Shown: positions 8,207-18,755 of the stretch, piece after piece
Numbering within the stretch: the stretch's first letter is position 1
Layout of the letters: each line of letters begins with the position of its first letter
Assembly (NCBI GenBank): GCA_016463765.1
Contig: JAEMQS010000006.1
Coordinates: 33,517 to 97,516, forward strand
Origin: Solirubrobacteraceae bacterium
GTDB lineage: Bacteria; Actinomycetota; Thermoleophilia; Solirubrobacterales; Solirubrobacteraceae
Reading direction: 5' to 3'
DNA: 64,000 nucleotides
The notes under the pieces: generated by a model
Database searches by the model: none
What the model saw: the letters and a program-made list of their open reading frames with translations, nothing else
What the model was told of the DNA's origin: nothing
Program-made: the position numbers and the translations under genes

Positions 8207-11052
8207 AGGGGAGACTGCCGTACAACGTCGGCGGCGCGCGGATCGACCGCTCGCGCGTGCTCCGGTTCACCTTCGACGGCAAGGTCGTCGAGGCCCATCC
8301 CGGCGACACGGTCGGCTCCGCACTGCATGCGGCCGGCCAGACCACGCTGTCGCGCTCCTTCAAGTACCACCGCCCCCGCGGGCTGCTGTGCTGCGCGGGG
8401 CAGTGCCCGAACTGCCTGGTCGACGTCGACGGGAGCCCGGGCGTGCGGGCGTGCACCGAGCCGGTCCGCGAGGGCATGACGGTGACGCCGCAGAACGCGT
8501 GGCCGTCCCTGGGCTTCGACGCGCTGCGCGCGGTCGACCGCGTCGGCGGACCGTTCACCCCGCCCGGCTTCTACTACAAGATGCTCATCCGCCCGCGGGC
8601 CGCATGGCGGCTGGCCGAGCCGATGATCCGCCGCGTCGCGGGGCTCGGGCGCCTCGACCCAGGCGCGACCGAGCGGCGCTGGCGCACCGACTACCGCCGG
8701 CGGCACTGCGACGTTCTGGTCGTCGGCGGCGGCATCGCCGGGCTGGCCGCCGCCGTCCGGGCGGCTGAGCTCGGCGCCGATGTCGTGCTGGCCGACGACG
8801 GGCCGGAACCGGGTGGCCGCTGCCTGGCCGAGGGCGACGGCGCGCGGGTCGCCGCGCTGGCCGAGCGAGCGAGCGCCGCGGGCGTCGAGCTGCTCCAGGG
8901 CGCCAGCGCGCTGGGGTTCTTCGACGGCCTCGTGGCGGTCTGGCAGGGCAGCGTGCTGCACCAGGTGCGCGCGGCGCGGACCGTCGTGGCGACCGGCGCG
9001 GTCGAGCAGCCGCTCCTCTTCGCCGGCAACGACCTACCAGGCGTGATGCTGTCCGGCGCGGTGCGCCGGCTCATCTCGCTGTACGGGGTGGCGCCGGGAA
9101 CGAGGGCGGTGGTCGCCGGGGTGGGTGACCCCGCCCTCGAGGCGGCGGTCGCGCTGCGGGCGGCGGGGATCCACGTCGCGGCGGTCGCCGACGCCCGCCC
9201 GTCTCCGACCGGGGAAGCCGCCGACGCCCTGCGCGCGGCCGGCGTGCCGCTGCTCGAAGGCCACACGGTCGTGCGGGCGGCCGGAGGTTCCCGGGTCGCG
9301 AAGGTCACCCTCGCCGCGCCCGACGGCACGCGATCCCGGCTGCGGGCCGACCTGCTCGTGATCAGCGGCGGGATGGCGCCCGCGACCTCCCTCCTCGCGC
9401 AGGCGGGCACGTCGCTGGAGCACGACGGCGAGCGCGGGCGGTTCGTCCCCGCCGACCTTCCCCCGGGCGTCTTCGCCGCCGGTCAGGTCCTCGGCCACGA
9501 CGCACCGGCTGCCGCCGAGCTGTCCGGCGCGGTGGCCGGCGCCGACGCCGCCCACGAACTCGGGCTCGGCGACGACGCGTCACGCGCCCTGCTCGCCGAG
9601 GACGTCTCGGCGCTGCGCGGGGCCTCGCCCGGCACGCCGTCGGCGCCCCCGCCCGCGCCGCCGAAGGGCGAGCGCGGGCGCTGTGTCGTCTGCCTGTGCG
9701 AGGACGTGACGGTCAAGGACCTCAAGACCGCCGTGGCCGAGGGCTTCGACGACATCGAGCTCGCCAAGCGGTACACCACCGCGACGATGGGGCCGTGCCA
9801 GGGGCGCATGTGCCAGCGGGCGGTCAACGCCGTGCTCGCGGAGGAGACCGGGCGCGCGCCCGCCGCCGTCGGCCTGACCACCGCGCGCCCGCCGTGGACG
9901 ACCGTGCCGCTCGGCGTCCTGGCCGGCCGCCCGTACCAGCCGGCGAAGCGCTCGGCCCTGCACGCCCGCCACCGCGAGGCCGGCGCGCGGATCGAGTGGG
10001 CGGGCGACTGGCGCCGCGCCTACGACTACGGCGACCCCGACGCCGAGATCGCCGCGGTGCACGACGGCTGCGGGGTCATCGACGTGTCGTCGCTGGGCAA
10101 GCTGCTGGTCCGTGGGCCGGACGCCGCGGCGTTCCTCGACCGCGTGTACCCCAACCGCATGAGCACCCTCGCGCCCGGGCGCATCCGCTACGGCGTGCTC
10201 ACCGGCGAGGCGGGGCGGATCATCGACGACGGCACCGTCGCGCGGCTCGACGACGAGACGTTCTACGTCACGACCACGTCCAGCGGAGCCGGTGCGATCT
10301 TCGAGTGGCTGCAGTGGTGGCAGGCCGACTGGCGGCTGGACGTGCGGATCACCGACGTCACGCAGTCGCTGAGTGCCGTGAACGTCGCCGGGCCACGCGC
10401 CCGGGACGTGCTCGCCGTGCTCGCGCCCGGCCTGGACTGCTCCGCGGACGGCTTCGGCTACCTGGACGCGCGGCGCGGGGCCGTCGCGGGCGTCGAGGCG
10501 CTCGCGCTGCGCATCGGGTTCGTCGGCGAGCTCGGGTACGAGCTGCATGTCGCCTCCGCGCACGCGCTGACGCTGTGGGACGCGCTCGTCGCGGCGGGCG
10601 CGCGGCCGTTCGGCCTGGAACCCCAGCGCGTGCTGCGCCTGCAGAAGGGCCACCCCATCATCGGCGTGGACACCGACGCCGAGACCACCCCGGCGATGGC
10701 CGGTATGGACTTCGCCGTGAAGCTCGACAAGGACGAGCCGTTCGTGGGCAGGTGGGCGCTCGAGCGCCTGGCCTCCCGTGAGTGCACCGAGCGGCTCGTC
10801 GGCGTCGTGATCGAGGGCGAGCACGTCCCCGGCGACGGCGCGGTCGTCGTCGCCGGGGACGCCCCGGCCGGGCGGATCACGAGCGCGCGCCGGTCCGCGC
10901 GGCTGGGCCGTGGCATCGGCTTGGCCTGGGTGCCCAACGGCCTGTCGGAGCTGGGATCGAGGATCGAGATCCGCGACGGCGGCACGACCTTCGCGGCAGA
11001 GGTCGTCGACGCCGCCTTCTACGACCCCGACGGCGAGCGGCTGCGCACATGA
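8203..11052 (+). CDS. soxA: Sarcosine oxidase/N-methylglutamate dehydrogenase alpha-type subunit with an apparent [2Fe-2S] domain
   Basis: A 949-aa alpha subunit (MgdC in the methylglutamate nomenclature). Domains in order: an N-terminal ferredoxin-like domain (residues about 20-100), an FAD/NAD-binding domain opening with DVLVVGGGIAGLAAAVRAAELG (written here as its GxGxxG region near 172), a cysteine-rich CLCEDVT...GPCQGRMC segment near 495-530, and a C-terminal tetrahydrofolate-binding aminomethyltransferase-like domain (LLVRGPDAAAFL onward). Cys63-x4-Cys68-x2-Cys71-x12-Cys84 matches a [2Fe-2S] site, which classical sarcosine oxidases lack. The folate domain captures the methyl group as methylene-tetrahydrofolate. 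The GTG start overlaps soxD by 4 bases and the stop overlaps soxG by 4. Confidence 0.92.
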   Translation: MKGRLPYNVGGARIDRSRVLRFTFDGKVVEAHPGDTVGSALHAAGQTTLSRSFKYHRPRGLLCCAGQCPNCLVDVDGSPGVRACTEPVREGMTVTPQNAWPSLGFDALRAVDRVGGPFTPPGFYYKMLIRPRAAWRLAEPMIRRVAGLGRLDPGATERRWRTDYRRRHCDVLVVGGGIAGLAAAVRAAELGADVVLADDGPEPGGRCLAEGDGARVAALAERASAAGVELLQGASALGFFDGLVAVWQGSVLHQVRAARTVVATGAVEQPLLFAGNDLPGVMLSGAVRRLISLYGVAPGTRAVVAGVGDPALEAAVALRAAGIHVAAVADARPSPTGEAADALRAAGVPLLEGHTVVRAAGGSRVAKVTLAAPDGTRSRLRADLLVISGGMAPATSLLAQAGTSLEHDGERGRFVPADLPPGVFAAGQVLGHDAPAAAELSGAVAGADAAHELGLGDDASRALLAEDVSALRGASPGTPSAPPPAPPKGERGRCVVCLCEDVTVKDLKTAVAEGFDDIELAKRYTTATMGPCQGRMCQRAVNAVLAEETGRAPAAVGLTTARPPWTTVPLGVLAGRPYQPAKRSALHARHREAGARIEWAGDWRRAYDYGDPDAEIAAVHDGCGVIDVSSLGKLLVRGPDAAAFLDRVYPNRMSTLAPGRIRYGVLTGEAGRIIDDGTVARLDDETFYVTTTSSGAGAIFEWLQWWQADWRLDVRITDVTQSLSAVNVAGPRARDVLAVLAPGLDCSADGFGYLDARRGAVAGVEALALRIGFVGELGYELHVASAHALTLWDALVAAGARPFGLEPQRVLRLQKGHPIIGVDTDAETTPAMAGMDFAVKLDKDEPFVGRWALERLASRECTERLVGVVIEGEHVPGDGAVVVAGDAPAGRITSARRSARLGRGIGLAWVPNGLSELGSRIEIRDGGTTFAAEVVDAAFYDPDGERLRT

Positions 11053-11603
11053 TCGACCTCGGCTTCCTGGACCCGGCGGCCAGCACGCCGCCGCCCCGCA
11101 GCCCGGTGGGCGACGTCCCCGGCGCGGGCGCGCTGGTCGACCGGTCGCTCGTGGTGAAGACCGAGCTGCAGACCGGTCCGGACGACACCGCCGAGCTCGC
11201 CGCCGCCGTCGAGCGCGCGACCGGCGCGCCGCCGCGGACAGGCCGTGCGATCGAGGCCGACGGCGCGTGGTGGTGCCCGCTGACGCCCACCCGCGTGCTC
11301 GTCGTCGGCGACCCGCCCGCCACGCCGGCGCCACCGGTCAGCGCCGTCACCGTCACCTCAGGGTTCGCCGCGTTCGGCCTGAGCGGCCCGACCGCGCGCG
11401 CGGTCCTGGCTCGTGTCAGCGCGCTGGACCTCCGCCGCGCGGACACCGGCACGCTCCTGCCCGGCTCGGTCGCGCGCGTCCCCGCGATCGTCCTCTGCCG
11501 CCGCGAGGACGAGCTCCTGATCCTGGCCGGCAGCGCCCACGCGCAGTACCTGTGGGAGACCCTCGTCGACGCGGCCGAGCCGTCGCAGGTGACGCATGCG
11601 TGA
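11049..11603 (+). CDS. soxG: Sarcosine oxidase/N-methylglutamate dehydrogenase gamma-type subunit
   Basis: A 184-aa gamma subunit (MgdD), the smaller scaffold protein that packs against the alpha subunit. Family traits include the early LVVKTELQTGP segment, a central SGFAAFGLSGPTARAVLARVSALDL stretch (key part GLSGPTARAVL) and a C-terminal AHAQYLWETLVDA tail resembling the folate-binding fold of GcvT. The ATG overlaps the alpha stop (ATGA), and the end overlaps the beta-subunit start by 8 bases, so all four subunits appear translationally coupled. The early part is Pro- and Ala-rich and less conserved. Confidence 0.87.
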   Translation: MIDLGFLDPAASTPPPRSPVGDVPGAGALVDRSLVVKTELQTGPDDTAELAAAVERATGAPPRTGRAIEADGAWWCPLTPTRVLVVGDPPATPAPPVSAVTVTSGFAAFGLSGPTARAVLARVSALDLRRADTGTLLPGSVARVPAIVLCRREDELLILAGSAHAQYLWETLVDAAEPSQVTHA

Positions 11604-12810
11604 CCTGTTCCGCACCCGCCGCATGTGGCGGCCCCGGCAGGACCTTAAGCCCCACTACGACGTCGTCATCGTCGGCGGCGGCACCCACGGCCTCGCCGCC
11701 GCGCACTACCTCGCCCACCACCACGGGATCACCGACGTCGCCGTCCTCGAGAAGAAGTACCTCGGCTCGGGCGCGGCGGGCCGCAACACCACGATCGTGC
11801 GCGCGAACTACAAGACGCCCGAGGGCGCGCGGTTCTACGACGCGTCCCTGAAGCTCTACGAGGGGCTGTCCGCCGAGCTGGACTACAACCTCATGTTCAG
11901 CCAGCACGGCCACCTCACCCTCGCGCACTCCGACCGCGCGCTGATGGTCATGCGCGAGCGCGCGGAGGCCAACCGGCTGCTCGGCATCGAGTCCGAGCTC
12001 ATCGACGCGCGTGAGGTCGCCTCGATGGTTCCGGTGATGGCGCCGCTGGACACCATGGAGCACCCGGTGCGCGGCGCGCTGTACCACCGCCCCGGCGGGG
12101 TGATCCGCCACGACGCGGTCGTCTGGGGCTTCGCGCGCAGCGCCGACCGCGGCGGCGCCGAACTGCATCCGGGCACCGAGGTCACCGGCATCGACGTGCA
12201 GGGCGGGCGGGTGACGGGCGTGCGGACGAACCGCGGCGACGTCTCTGCGGGGACGGTCATCCTCGCGACCGCCGGGTGGAGCTCCCTGACCGCGTCGCTG
12301 GCGGGCGTCGAGCTGCCGATCACGACGCACCTGCTCCAGGCGTTCGTCACCGAGCCGCTGAAGCCGCTGCTCGACACGATCATCGTCTCGGGCGACCTGC
12401 ACGTCTACGTCAGCCAGACCGACCGCGGCGAGTTCCTCATCGGCAGCGAGATCGAGCCGTGGACGACGTACCGCATGCAGGGCACGCTGAACTTCCTGCA
12501 GGACTGCTCGCGCCACGCGCTCGAGCTGTTCCCGTGGCTGGGGCGCGCGCGGATGCTGCGCGCGTGGGCCGGGCTGTGCGACCTGACCCCGGACTACTCG
12601 CCGATCATGGGCGCGTGCGAGGTCGACGGGCTGCTCCTGTCCGCCGGCTGGGGCACCTACGGCTTCAAGGCGGCGCCCATCGTGGGACACACGCTCGCCG
12701 AGCAGGTTGCGACCGGCCGGACCCCGGAGCTCATCGCCCCGTTCGCGCTCGAGCGCTTCCACCGCGACGAGCTCGTCAGCGAACTGGCGGCGGCGGCGGT
12801 CAGCCACTAA
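11596..12810 (+). CDS. soxB: Sarcosine oxidase/N-methylglutamate dehydrogenase beta-type subunit
   Basis: The 404-aa catalytic flavoprotein (MgdA). It begins with an FAD-binding Rossmann motif YDVVIVGGGTHGLAAAHYLA (residues 21-40) followed by LEKKYLGSGAAGRNTT, closely matching SoxB. His172 in RHDAVVWGFAR corresponds to the histidine that covalently holds FMN in heterotetrameric sarcosine oxidase, so the two-flavin arrangement is probably kept. The C-terminus has SPIMGACEVDGLLLSAGWGTYGFKAAP, whose GWGTYGFKAAP part is the usual flavin-contact end. It oxidises the N-methyl group of a secondary amine such as N-methylglutamate or sarcosine. It is last of the four subunit genes and 12 bp before purU. 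Confidence 0.93.
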   Translation: MRDLFRTRRMWRPRQDLKPHYDVVIVGGGTHGLAAAHYLAHHHGITDVAVLEKKYLGSGAAGRNTTIVRANYKTPEGARFYDASLKLYEGLSAELDYNLMFSQHGHLTLAHSDRALMVMRERAEANRLLGIESELIDAREVASMVPVMAPLDTMEHPVRGALYHRPGGVIRHDAVVWGFARSADRGGAELHPGTEVTGIDVQGGRVTGVRTNRGDVSAGTVILATAGWSSLTASLAGVELPITTHLLQAFVTEPLKPLLDTIIVSGDLHVYVSQTDRGEFLIGSEIEPWTTYRMQGTLNFLQDCSRHALELFPWLGRARMLRAWAGLCDLTPDYSPIMGACEVDGLLLSAGWGTYGFKAAPIVGHTLAEQVATGRTPELIAPFALERFHRDELVSELAAAAVSH

Positions 12811-12822
12811 TACCGTTGGCGC

Positions 12823-13686
<864 letters not shown>

Positions 13687-13729
13687 ACAGCAGTTCCTGA
13701 TCGTTCACGGTCGCGATACCATCCGCGCC

Positions 13730-14815
13730 GTGTCCCGGGTCGTCGTCCTGCTCATCGTCCTGGCCGTGGCCATCACGGCGCCGGCGACCGCCGTGGCGTC
13801 ACCTGGTCCCCTCGCGCACGAGACCGACCCGGCGACGGGCGACGGGGTCCTCATCGTGAGCAGCTACAGCCCGTCGCTCGGTCCACTGACCTGGGAGCAG
13901 TGTCCCCCCGGCGGTGCGTGCGCGCCGTTCGACGACGGCGACGGGAACGAGATGCGGCTGGCCGTGGGCGACCCGCCCGCCGGGACCACGTACCGCGTGA
14001 CCCAGGCCGCCACGACACTCGCAAGTGAGCCGTGGCAGGGCCGGCTGCACCGCGTCATGGGCCCGACGTACACCGGAGACCTGCGGGTCGGCTCCCGTGT
14101 CGCCCCGATGCTCGGCGCCTGGTCGCGCGGCTGGGGCGTCGAGAAGGCGCATCTCCAACTCCAGGCGTGCCCGGACGCCGTCTCGGCCAATGGGTGCGTC
14201 GTGATCTACGACACCTTGCTCTTCGGGCCCTGCTCGGCCGGTCAAGGCAGGGTGCTCGCGGCCCGTGACGCCGGGAAGTGGCTGCGTGTCGCCGAGGACC
14301 TCGGCTCGCAGCGCCTCCCCATGCCGGCGATCGGCTACGCCCAGCCCGAAGTGCTGACGCCGCTCACGGCGAACGCCCGTGTCGCGGTCACGCTCGCCGG
14401 CCGGATCGAGCCGGGTGGCGCCGACGGCGGCCCGTGCATCGGCGGCAGCTACGTGAGCCCGGGCTTCCCGTGGCCCGACCCCGGCTACCGCGACCCCGGC
14501 TACGTCGACCCGGGTCCGGACACGAAGGGCGCGGACAAGAAGCCGAAGGTCACGCTGCCCAAGCGGATCACGCGACACCAGCGCAGGGGCTTCGTCGCGG
14601 CGACGGTCACCTGTCCCGTCCGCTGCCGCCTCGAGCTGCGCGTGTCCCAGGGTCGCCGCGGGCTCACCGTGCGCCGCACGCTGAAGCGGGGCACGACCTC
14701 CGTCGCGCTGCCCACCGCGAAGGTCCGGCGCACCCTGCGCACGGGCACGGTGCGCGTTCGGGTGAAGGTCGGCGGCAGAGTGCTCGCCAACCGCTTGGTG
14801 ACGCTGCGCCGCTGA
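13730..14815 (+). CDS. Secreted protein of unknown function
   Basis: The frame is open from 13643, but a GTG at 13730 begins a clear signal peptide (VSRVVVLLIVLAVAITAPATAVASP), giving 361 aa. The mature part has paired cysteines, a short Pro-Asp-Gly repeat (PDPGYRDPGYVDPGP near residue 250), and a basic C-terminal beta-rich domain rich in RTLKRGTTSV-type sequence with two close cysteines (TCPVRC). The last kind of domain is common at the C-terminus of exported proteins in this group of actinobacteria. No enzyme family was recognised. It lies 43 bp after purU on the same strand and probably has its own promoter. Confidence 0.8.
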   Translation: MSRVVVLLIVLAVAITAPATAVASPGPLAHETDPATGDGVLIVSSYSPSLGPLTWEQCPPGGACAPFDDGDGNEMRLAVGDPPAGTTYRVTQAATTLASEPWQGRLHRVMGPTYTGDLRVGSRVAPMLGAWSRGWGVEKAHLQLQACPDAVSANGCVVIYDTLLFGPCSAGQGRVLAARDAGKWLRVAEDLGSQRLPMPAIGYAQPEVLTPLTANARVAVTLAGRIEPGGADGGPCIGGSYVSPGFPWPDPGYRDPGYVDPGPDTKGADKKPKVTLPKRITRHQRRGFVAATVTCPVRCRLELRVSQGRRGLTVRRTLKRGTTSVALPTAKVRRTLRTGTVRVRVKVGGRVLANRLVTLRR

Positions 14816-14964
14816 CCTGCGGGAAGGTGCGAGGCCGGCGCCCGTAGTTTCCCCGTCCCCATGAGCGGGAGGACCGGGCGCCCAGTCGTCCATGCGTCTC
14901 GGGGTTGGCGCGGAGGCACCCGATGAAGGAGCCCGTACCGTTTCCATCCTCCTGAGGTTCCCGA

Positions 14965-16794
14965 ATGCCCCACGTCCGTCTCACCATTCGCACGAAGTTG
15001 CTGGGCCTGTCCGGCCTGCTGCTCGTGCTCATGGCCGTCATCGGCCTCGTCGGAATCAACAACCTCGGCTCGGTCGCCGACAAGGCCGATGCTGCAAACG
15101 ACACGGCGACGAAGCCGCTGGCCGACCTGGTCGCCGCCGGGTCAGCGATCAACGAGAACCGCGCGCTCGTCGGGTACCACGTCCTCACGGAGGACGAGGC
15201 GCGCATGCGCGAGCTCGACGAGCAGATCGTGGCGAACGTCAAGCTCATCGACCGCGCGCTGGCCGACATCGAGCCGACGCTCGTGAGCGCCGAGGGCAAG
15301 AAGCTGCTTGCGCAGATCACCGCGGCGCGCAAGGCGAACAGCAAGCAGCGCGACGCCGTGCTCGAGCTCTCGCGCGAGCAGCGCACCGCTGAGGCGACCG
15401 CGCTCATCAACCGCGAGTACATCCCCGCCGCCGACAAGCTCAACGACCTGTTCGCCGCGCTGCTGGAGAACAAGCGCGGGGTCGCCGAGAAGGCCACCAC
15501 GTCGATTCAGGACACGTACGCGGCGAGCAAGACCGTCACCATCGTCCTGCTCGTCGTCGCCATGCTGTTCGGTGCGATCGCGTCGTTCCTCGTCGCCCGC
15601 GCCATGTCGCGCAACGTCGGCCAGGTGCTCGTGGCCGCCGAGGGCATCGCCGAGGGCGACGTCGACCAGCACGTCGACGTCAAGAGCACCGACGAGATCG
15701 GCACGATGGCCGCAGCGTTCGGCCGCATGACCGCGTACCTCCAGGAGATCGCCGACAACGCCAAGCGCGTCGCGTCCGGCGACCTGACCGTCGAGATCAC
15801 GCCGAAGTCCGAGCGCGACTCGCTGGGCACCTCGTTCGCCGCGATGACCTCCGGCCTGCGCGAGACCGTCGGAGAGGTCCAGAAGACCGCCGAGACGCTC
15901 TCGAGCTCGTCGCAGCAGATGGCGTCCACCTCCGAGGAGGCCGGCCGCGCCGTGGGCGAGATCGCCAACGCCGTCGGTGAGGTCGCCTCCGGCGCCCAGA
16001 AGCAGGTCGAGGCCGTGGAGTCCGCACGCGCCGTCTCCGAGGACGTCGTCCGCGCCACGTCGGAGTCGGCCGCCAATGCGGCGCAGACCTCTGAGTCCGC
16101 CGCCCAGGCCCGTGAGGTCGCCCGCGAGGGCGCCGTCGCGGCCGAGGAGGCCAGCCGCGCGATGGACGCCGTCCGCGCCTCGAGCGGCGAGGTCACGACC
16201 GCGATCCGCGGCCTCGGGGCCAAGAGCGAGCAGATCGGCGGGATCGTCGACACCATCGGCGGCATCGCCGAGCAGACGAACCTCCTGGCGCTGAACGCGG
16301 CCATCGAGGCCGCCCGTGCCGGCGAGCAGGGCCGTGGCTTCGCGGTCGTCGCCGAAGAGGTCCGCAAGCTCGCCGAGGAGTCCCAGGGCGCCGCCGAGCA
16401 GATCGCGACGCTCATCGGCGAGATCCAGACCGAGACGTCCCGCACGGTCGACGCCGTCGAGGCGGGGTCGCGCCAGACCGAAGAGGGCGCCGCCACGGTG
16501 GAGCAGGCCCGGACGCAGTTCGTCCGGATCGGCGAGTCCGTCGAGGACGTCGGCGGCCGCGTCGAGCAGATCGCCGCCGCGATCAACGAGATCGCCGAGT
16601 CCGCCCGCCGGATGAGCGACGACATGACCTCGGTCGCGTCGGTCGCCGAGCAGTCCTCGGCCTCCAGCGAAGAGGTGTCCGCATCGACCGAGCAGACCTC
16701 GGCGTCGACGCAGCAGATCGCCGCCTCCGCGCAGGAGCTCGCCTCGACCGCCGAAGGCCTGTCGACGCTCGTCCAGCGCTTCCAGCTGCGCTAG
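14965..16794 (+). CDS. Methyl-accepting chemotaxis protein
   Basis: A 609-aa transmembrane chemoreceptor. A membrane helix near residues 10-32 ([20 protein letters not shown] region) is followed by a four-helix-bundle periplasmic sensor (about 33-190), a second helix (about 192-213), two consecutive HAMP-like linkers (about 214-300) and a long coiled-coil signalling domain. The hairpin tip reads [20 protein letters not shown], the conserved CheA/CheW contact region. There is no C-terminal NWETF-type pentapeptide. A cheW gene follows 72 bp later, but no cheA, cheB or cheR is in the window. The ligand is unknown. The upstream 149 bp hold no recognised riboswitch. Confidence 0.95.
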   Translation: MPHVRLTIRTKLLGLSGLLLVLMAVIGLVGINNLGSVADKADAANDTATKPLADLVAAGSAINENRALVGYHVLTEDEARMRELDEQIVANVKLIDRALADIEPTLVSAEGKKLLAQITAARKANSKQRDAVLELSREQRTAEATALINREYIPAADKLNDLFAALLENKRGVAEKATTSIQDTYAASKTVTIVLLVVAMLFGAIASFLVARAMSRNVGQVLVAAEGIAEGDVDQHVDVKSTDEIGTMAAAFGRMTAYLQEIADNAKRVASGDLTVEITPKSERDSLGTSFAAMTSGLRETVGEVQKTAETLSSSSQQMASTSEEAGRAVGEIANAVGEVASGAQKQVEAVESARAVSEDVVRATSESAANAAQTSESAAQAREVAREGAVAAEEASRAMDAVRASSGEVTTAIRGLGAKSEQIGGIVDTIGGIAEQTNLLALNAAIEAARAGEQGRGFAVVAEEVRKLAEESQGAAEQIATLIGEIQTETSRTVDAVEAGSRQTEEGAATVEQARTQFVRIGESVEDVGGRVEQIAAAINEIAESARRMSDDMTSVASVAEQSSASSEEVSASTEQTSASTQQIAASAQELASTAEGLSTLVQRFQLR

Positions 16795-16811
16795 CCCGAC
16801 CCCATGTCCCC

Positions 16812-16846
16812 GACGGGGCGCGGGCCGAGACGGCCCGCGCCCCGTC
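16812..16846. promoter_or_regulatory. Perfect 15-bp hairpin between chemoreceptor gene and cheW
   Basis: GACGGGGCGCGGGCC, a 5-nt loop GAGAC, then its exact complement. It ends 20 nt before the cheW ATG, directly ahead of the AGGAGG ribosome-binding site. There is no T-tract. It could act as a partial terminator, an mRNA stability element setting the receptor-to-CheW ratio, or both. Confidence 0.6.
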
Positions 16847-16866
16847 CCCGTTTCCCAGGAGGTTTC

Positions 16867-17304
16867 ATGTCCGACCACGAACAGCTCGTGATCTTCACCG
16901 TCGGCGGCGAGCAGTACGCGCTGCCCATCGACCGCGTCCGCGAGATCATCCGCCTGCGCGATCTGCGCACGGTCGACGCCAGCGACCCGGCCATCCGCGG
17001 CGTGATCAGCCTTCGCGGCAAGATCATCCCCGTCCACGACCTGGCGGTCCGCCTCGGCCTCCCGCCCCAGCAGGCCGACGGCGCAAAGATCGTCATCGTC
17101 GAGGGCGCGGGTGAGGCCGTCGGCGCGATCGTCGACGACGTCGAAGAGGTGCACACCGTCCCCACCTCGGAGATCGAGCCGGTACCGGACGTCGGCTCCG
17201 AGCTGCTCACGGGCATCGCCCGGATCGAGGAGCGGCTCGTCGCAGTCCTCGACTGCGACCGTGCCTTCCCCGGGCACCGCGTCGCCGACGAGGCGCTCGC
17301 GTAG
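16867..17304 (+). CDS. cheW: Chemotaxis adaptor protein CheW
   Basis: A 145-aa single-domain CheW that links chemoreceptors to the CheA kinase. It shows the usual order: LVIFTVGGEQYALPIDRVREII at the start (key part GEQYALPIDRVREI), GVISLRGKIIPVHDLAVRLGL in the middle (RGKIIPVHDL) and GAIVDDVEEV later. The ATG at 16867 is preceded by a strong AGGAGG and was preferred over an upstream in-frame ATG at 16804 inside the hairpin leader. It forms a two-gene receptor-adaptor unit with the gene before it. Confidence 0.94.
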   Translation: MSDHEQLVIFTVGGEQYALPIDRVREIIRLRDLRTVDASDPAIRGVISLRGKIIPVHDLAVRLGLPPQQADGAKIVIVEGAGEAVGAIVDDVEEVHTVPTSEIEPVPDVGSELLTGIARIEERLVAVLDCDRAFPGHRVADEALA

Positions 17305-17305
17305 C

Positions 17306-18694
17306 TCAGTCGCCCGGACGCGCGTCCAGGCCGGTGGCGTCGAGCTCGTCGACGCCCCCGGTCAGCCGCTGGTTGACGAACCACAGCAGCACCCCGATCG
17401 CCAGCAGGGTCCCGGCACGGAGGTAGCTCTCCCCGCTCTTCTGCGTCATCAGTCCGAGACAGACGACGATTCCGATGATCGGGATGGCCTTCGGCGTCAC
17501 GAAGTGGTCGTGCTCCACCGGCGTGTTGCGCAGCACCAGCACGGCGACGTTGACCGCGACGAACACCGCGAGCAGCAGCAGGACCGTGGTGTCCGCGAGC
17601 GCCGACAGGTCACCGGTGCTGACGAGCACCACGGCGATCGCCGACGTGAAGATGATCGCGACCCACGGGGTCTGGCGGGTCTCGTGCACCCGGCCGAGCC
17701 CGCGCGGCACGATGCCCTGGCTCGACATGCCGTACGTGATCCGCGACGCCATGATCATGTTGATGAGCGCGCCGTTGGCGACGGCGAGCAGCGCGATGAA
17801 CGAGAAGACCTCGGTCGACATCGCCAGCGGACCCTGGTCGACGACCTCGAGCAGCGGCCCGCTCGAGGACACGAGGTCGTTCGTCGGCACCGCCATCGAC
17901 GCGATGACCGTCACCAGCAGGTAGATGACCCCGGCGATGAGCAGCCCGCCGAACAGGGCCAGCGGGTAGGCGTGGGCCGGGTCCTTCGTCTCCTCGGCGA
18001 CATTGACCGAGTCCTCGAAGCCGATGAGCGCGTAGAACGCCAGCGCGGCGCCCGAGAGGATCGCCAGCGGCACCGCGTCGCCCTCCTTGAAGTCGAGCGC
18101 CCGGCCCGGGTCGCCCCCGCCGTCGAGCACGAACGCCGCGCCGATGACGACGACGAGCAGCAGGCCGATGCACTCCACCGCGGTGAGCCCGAGGTTGAGC
18201 TTCACTGACTCGGAGATCCCCCGGAAGTTGATGAGGCCGATCACGATGATGAACCCGATGCCGACGAGCACCACCGGCAGCTCGACGAACTCCCCGAGGT
18301 AGTCGCCCCCGAACGCGCGGGCGAGCGTCGATGCGGAGGTGACGCCCGACATCATCACCGCGAACGCCACGATGAACGTGAAGAACGGCACCTTGAACGC
18401 GCCGTTGACCCACACCGCCGCGCCACCGGCCCGCGGGAACTTCGTGACGAGCTCCGCGTAGGCGAACGCGGTGAAGAGCGCCAGCGTGAGGGCGAGCAGG
18501 AACGACGCCCAGATGGCGCCGCCGACCTTCCCGCCGACCTCCCCCACGAGCGCGTAGATGCCCGCGCCGAGCACGTCGCCGACGATGAACACCACGAGCA
18601 TCGGCCGGGTGATCGCCCGGTTCAGCGGCGTGGCGGGCGTGGCCGGGACGGGGATGCGGCCGCCGGGGGCGCCGTGCGGGAGACGTGGGCTCAT
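17306..18694 (-). CDS. APC-family amino acid permease
   Basis: A 462-aa integral membrane transporter of the amino acid-polyamine-organocation superfamily, with about twelve hydrophobic helices. The first helix carries VVFIVGDVLGAGIYALVG, where GAGIYALVG is the unwound substrate-binding motif of the family. A later FYALIGFEDSVNVAEE element is also typical. Import or exchange of amino acids across the cytoplasmic membrane is expected, with unknown specificity. The ATG at 18694 was chosen because upstream codons overlap the divergent ppGpp-hydrolase gene. The stop lies 1 bp from the cheW stop (convergent). Confidence 0.9.
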   Translation of the reverse strand: MSPRLPHGAPGGRIPVPATPATPLNRAITRPMLVVFIVGDVLGAGIYALVGEVGGKVGGAIWASFLLALTLALFTAFAYAELVTKFPRAGGAAVWVNGAFKVPFFTFIVAFAVMMSGVTSASTLARAFGGDYLGEFVELPVVLVGIGFIIVIGLINFRGISESVKLNLGLTAVECIGLLLVVVIGAAFVLDGGGDPGRALDFKEGDAVPLAILSGAALAFYALIGFEDSVNVAEETKDPAHAYPLALFGGLLIAGVIYLLVTVIASMAVPTNDLVSSSGPLLEVVDQGPLAMSTEVFSFIALLAVANGALINMIMASRITYGMSSQGIVPRGLGRVHETRQTPWVAIIFTSAIAVVLVSTGDLSALADTTVLLLLAVFVAVNVAVLVLRNTPVEHDHFVTPKAIPIIGIVVCLGLMTQKSGESYLRAGTLLAIGVLLWFVNQRLTGGVDELDATGLDARPGD

Positions 18695-18755
18695 CGCGGG
18701 AGTGTGCCCCTTGCGCCACCTGACGCAAACGGCGGCGCGTAGGCTCGCAGACGCC

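Noticed and set aside
14816..14964. Possible c-di-GMP or other riboswitch before the chemoreceptor gene
   Set aside because: No conserved GEMM or other known aptamer elements could be found in the 149 bp.
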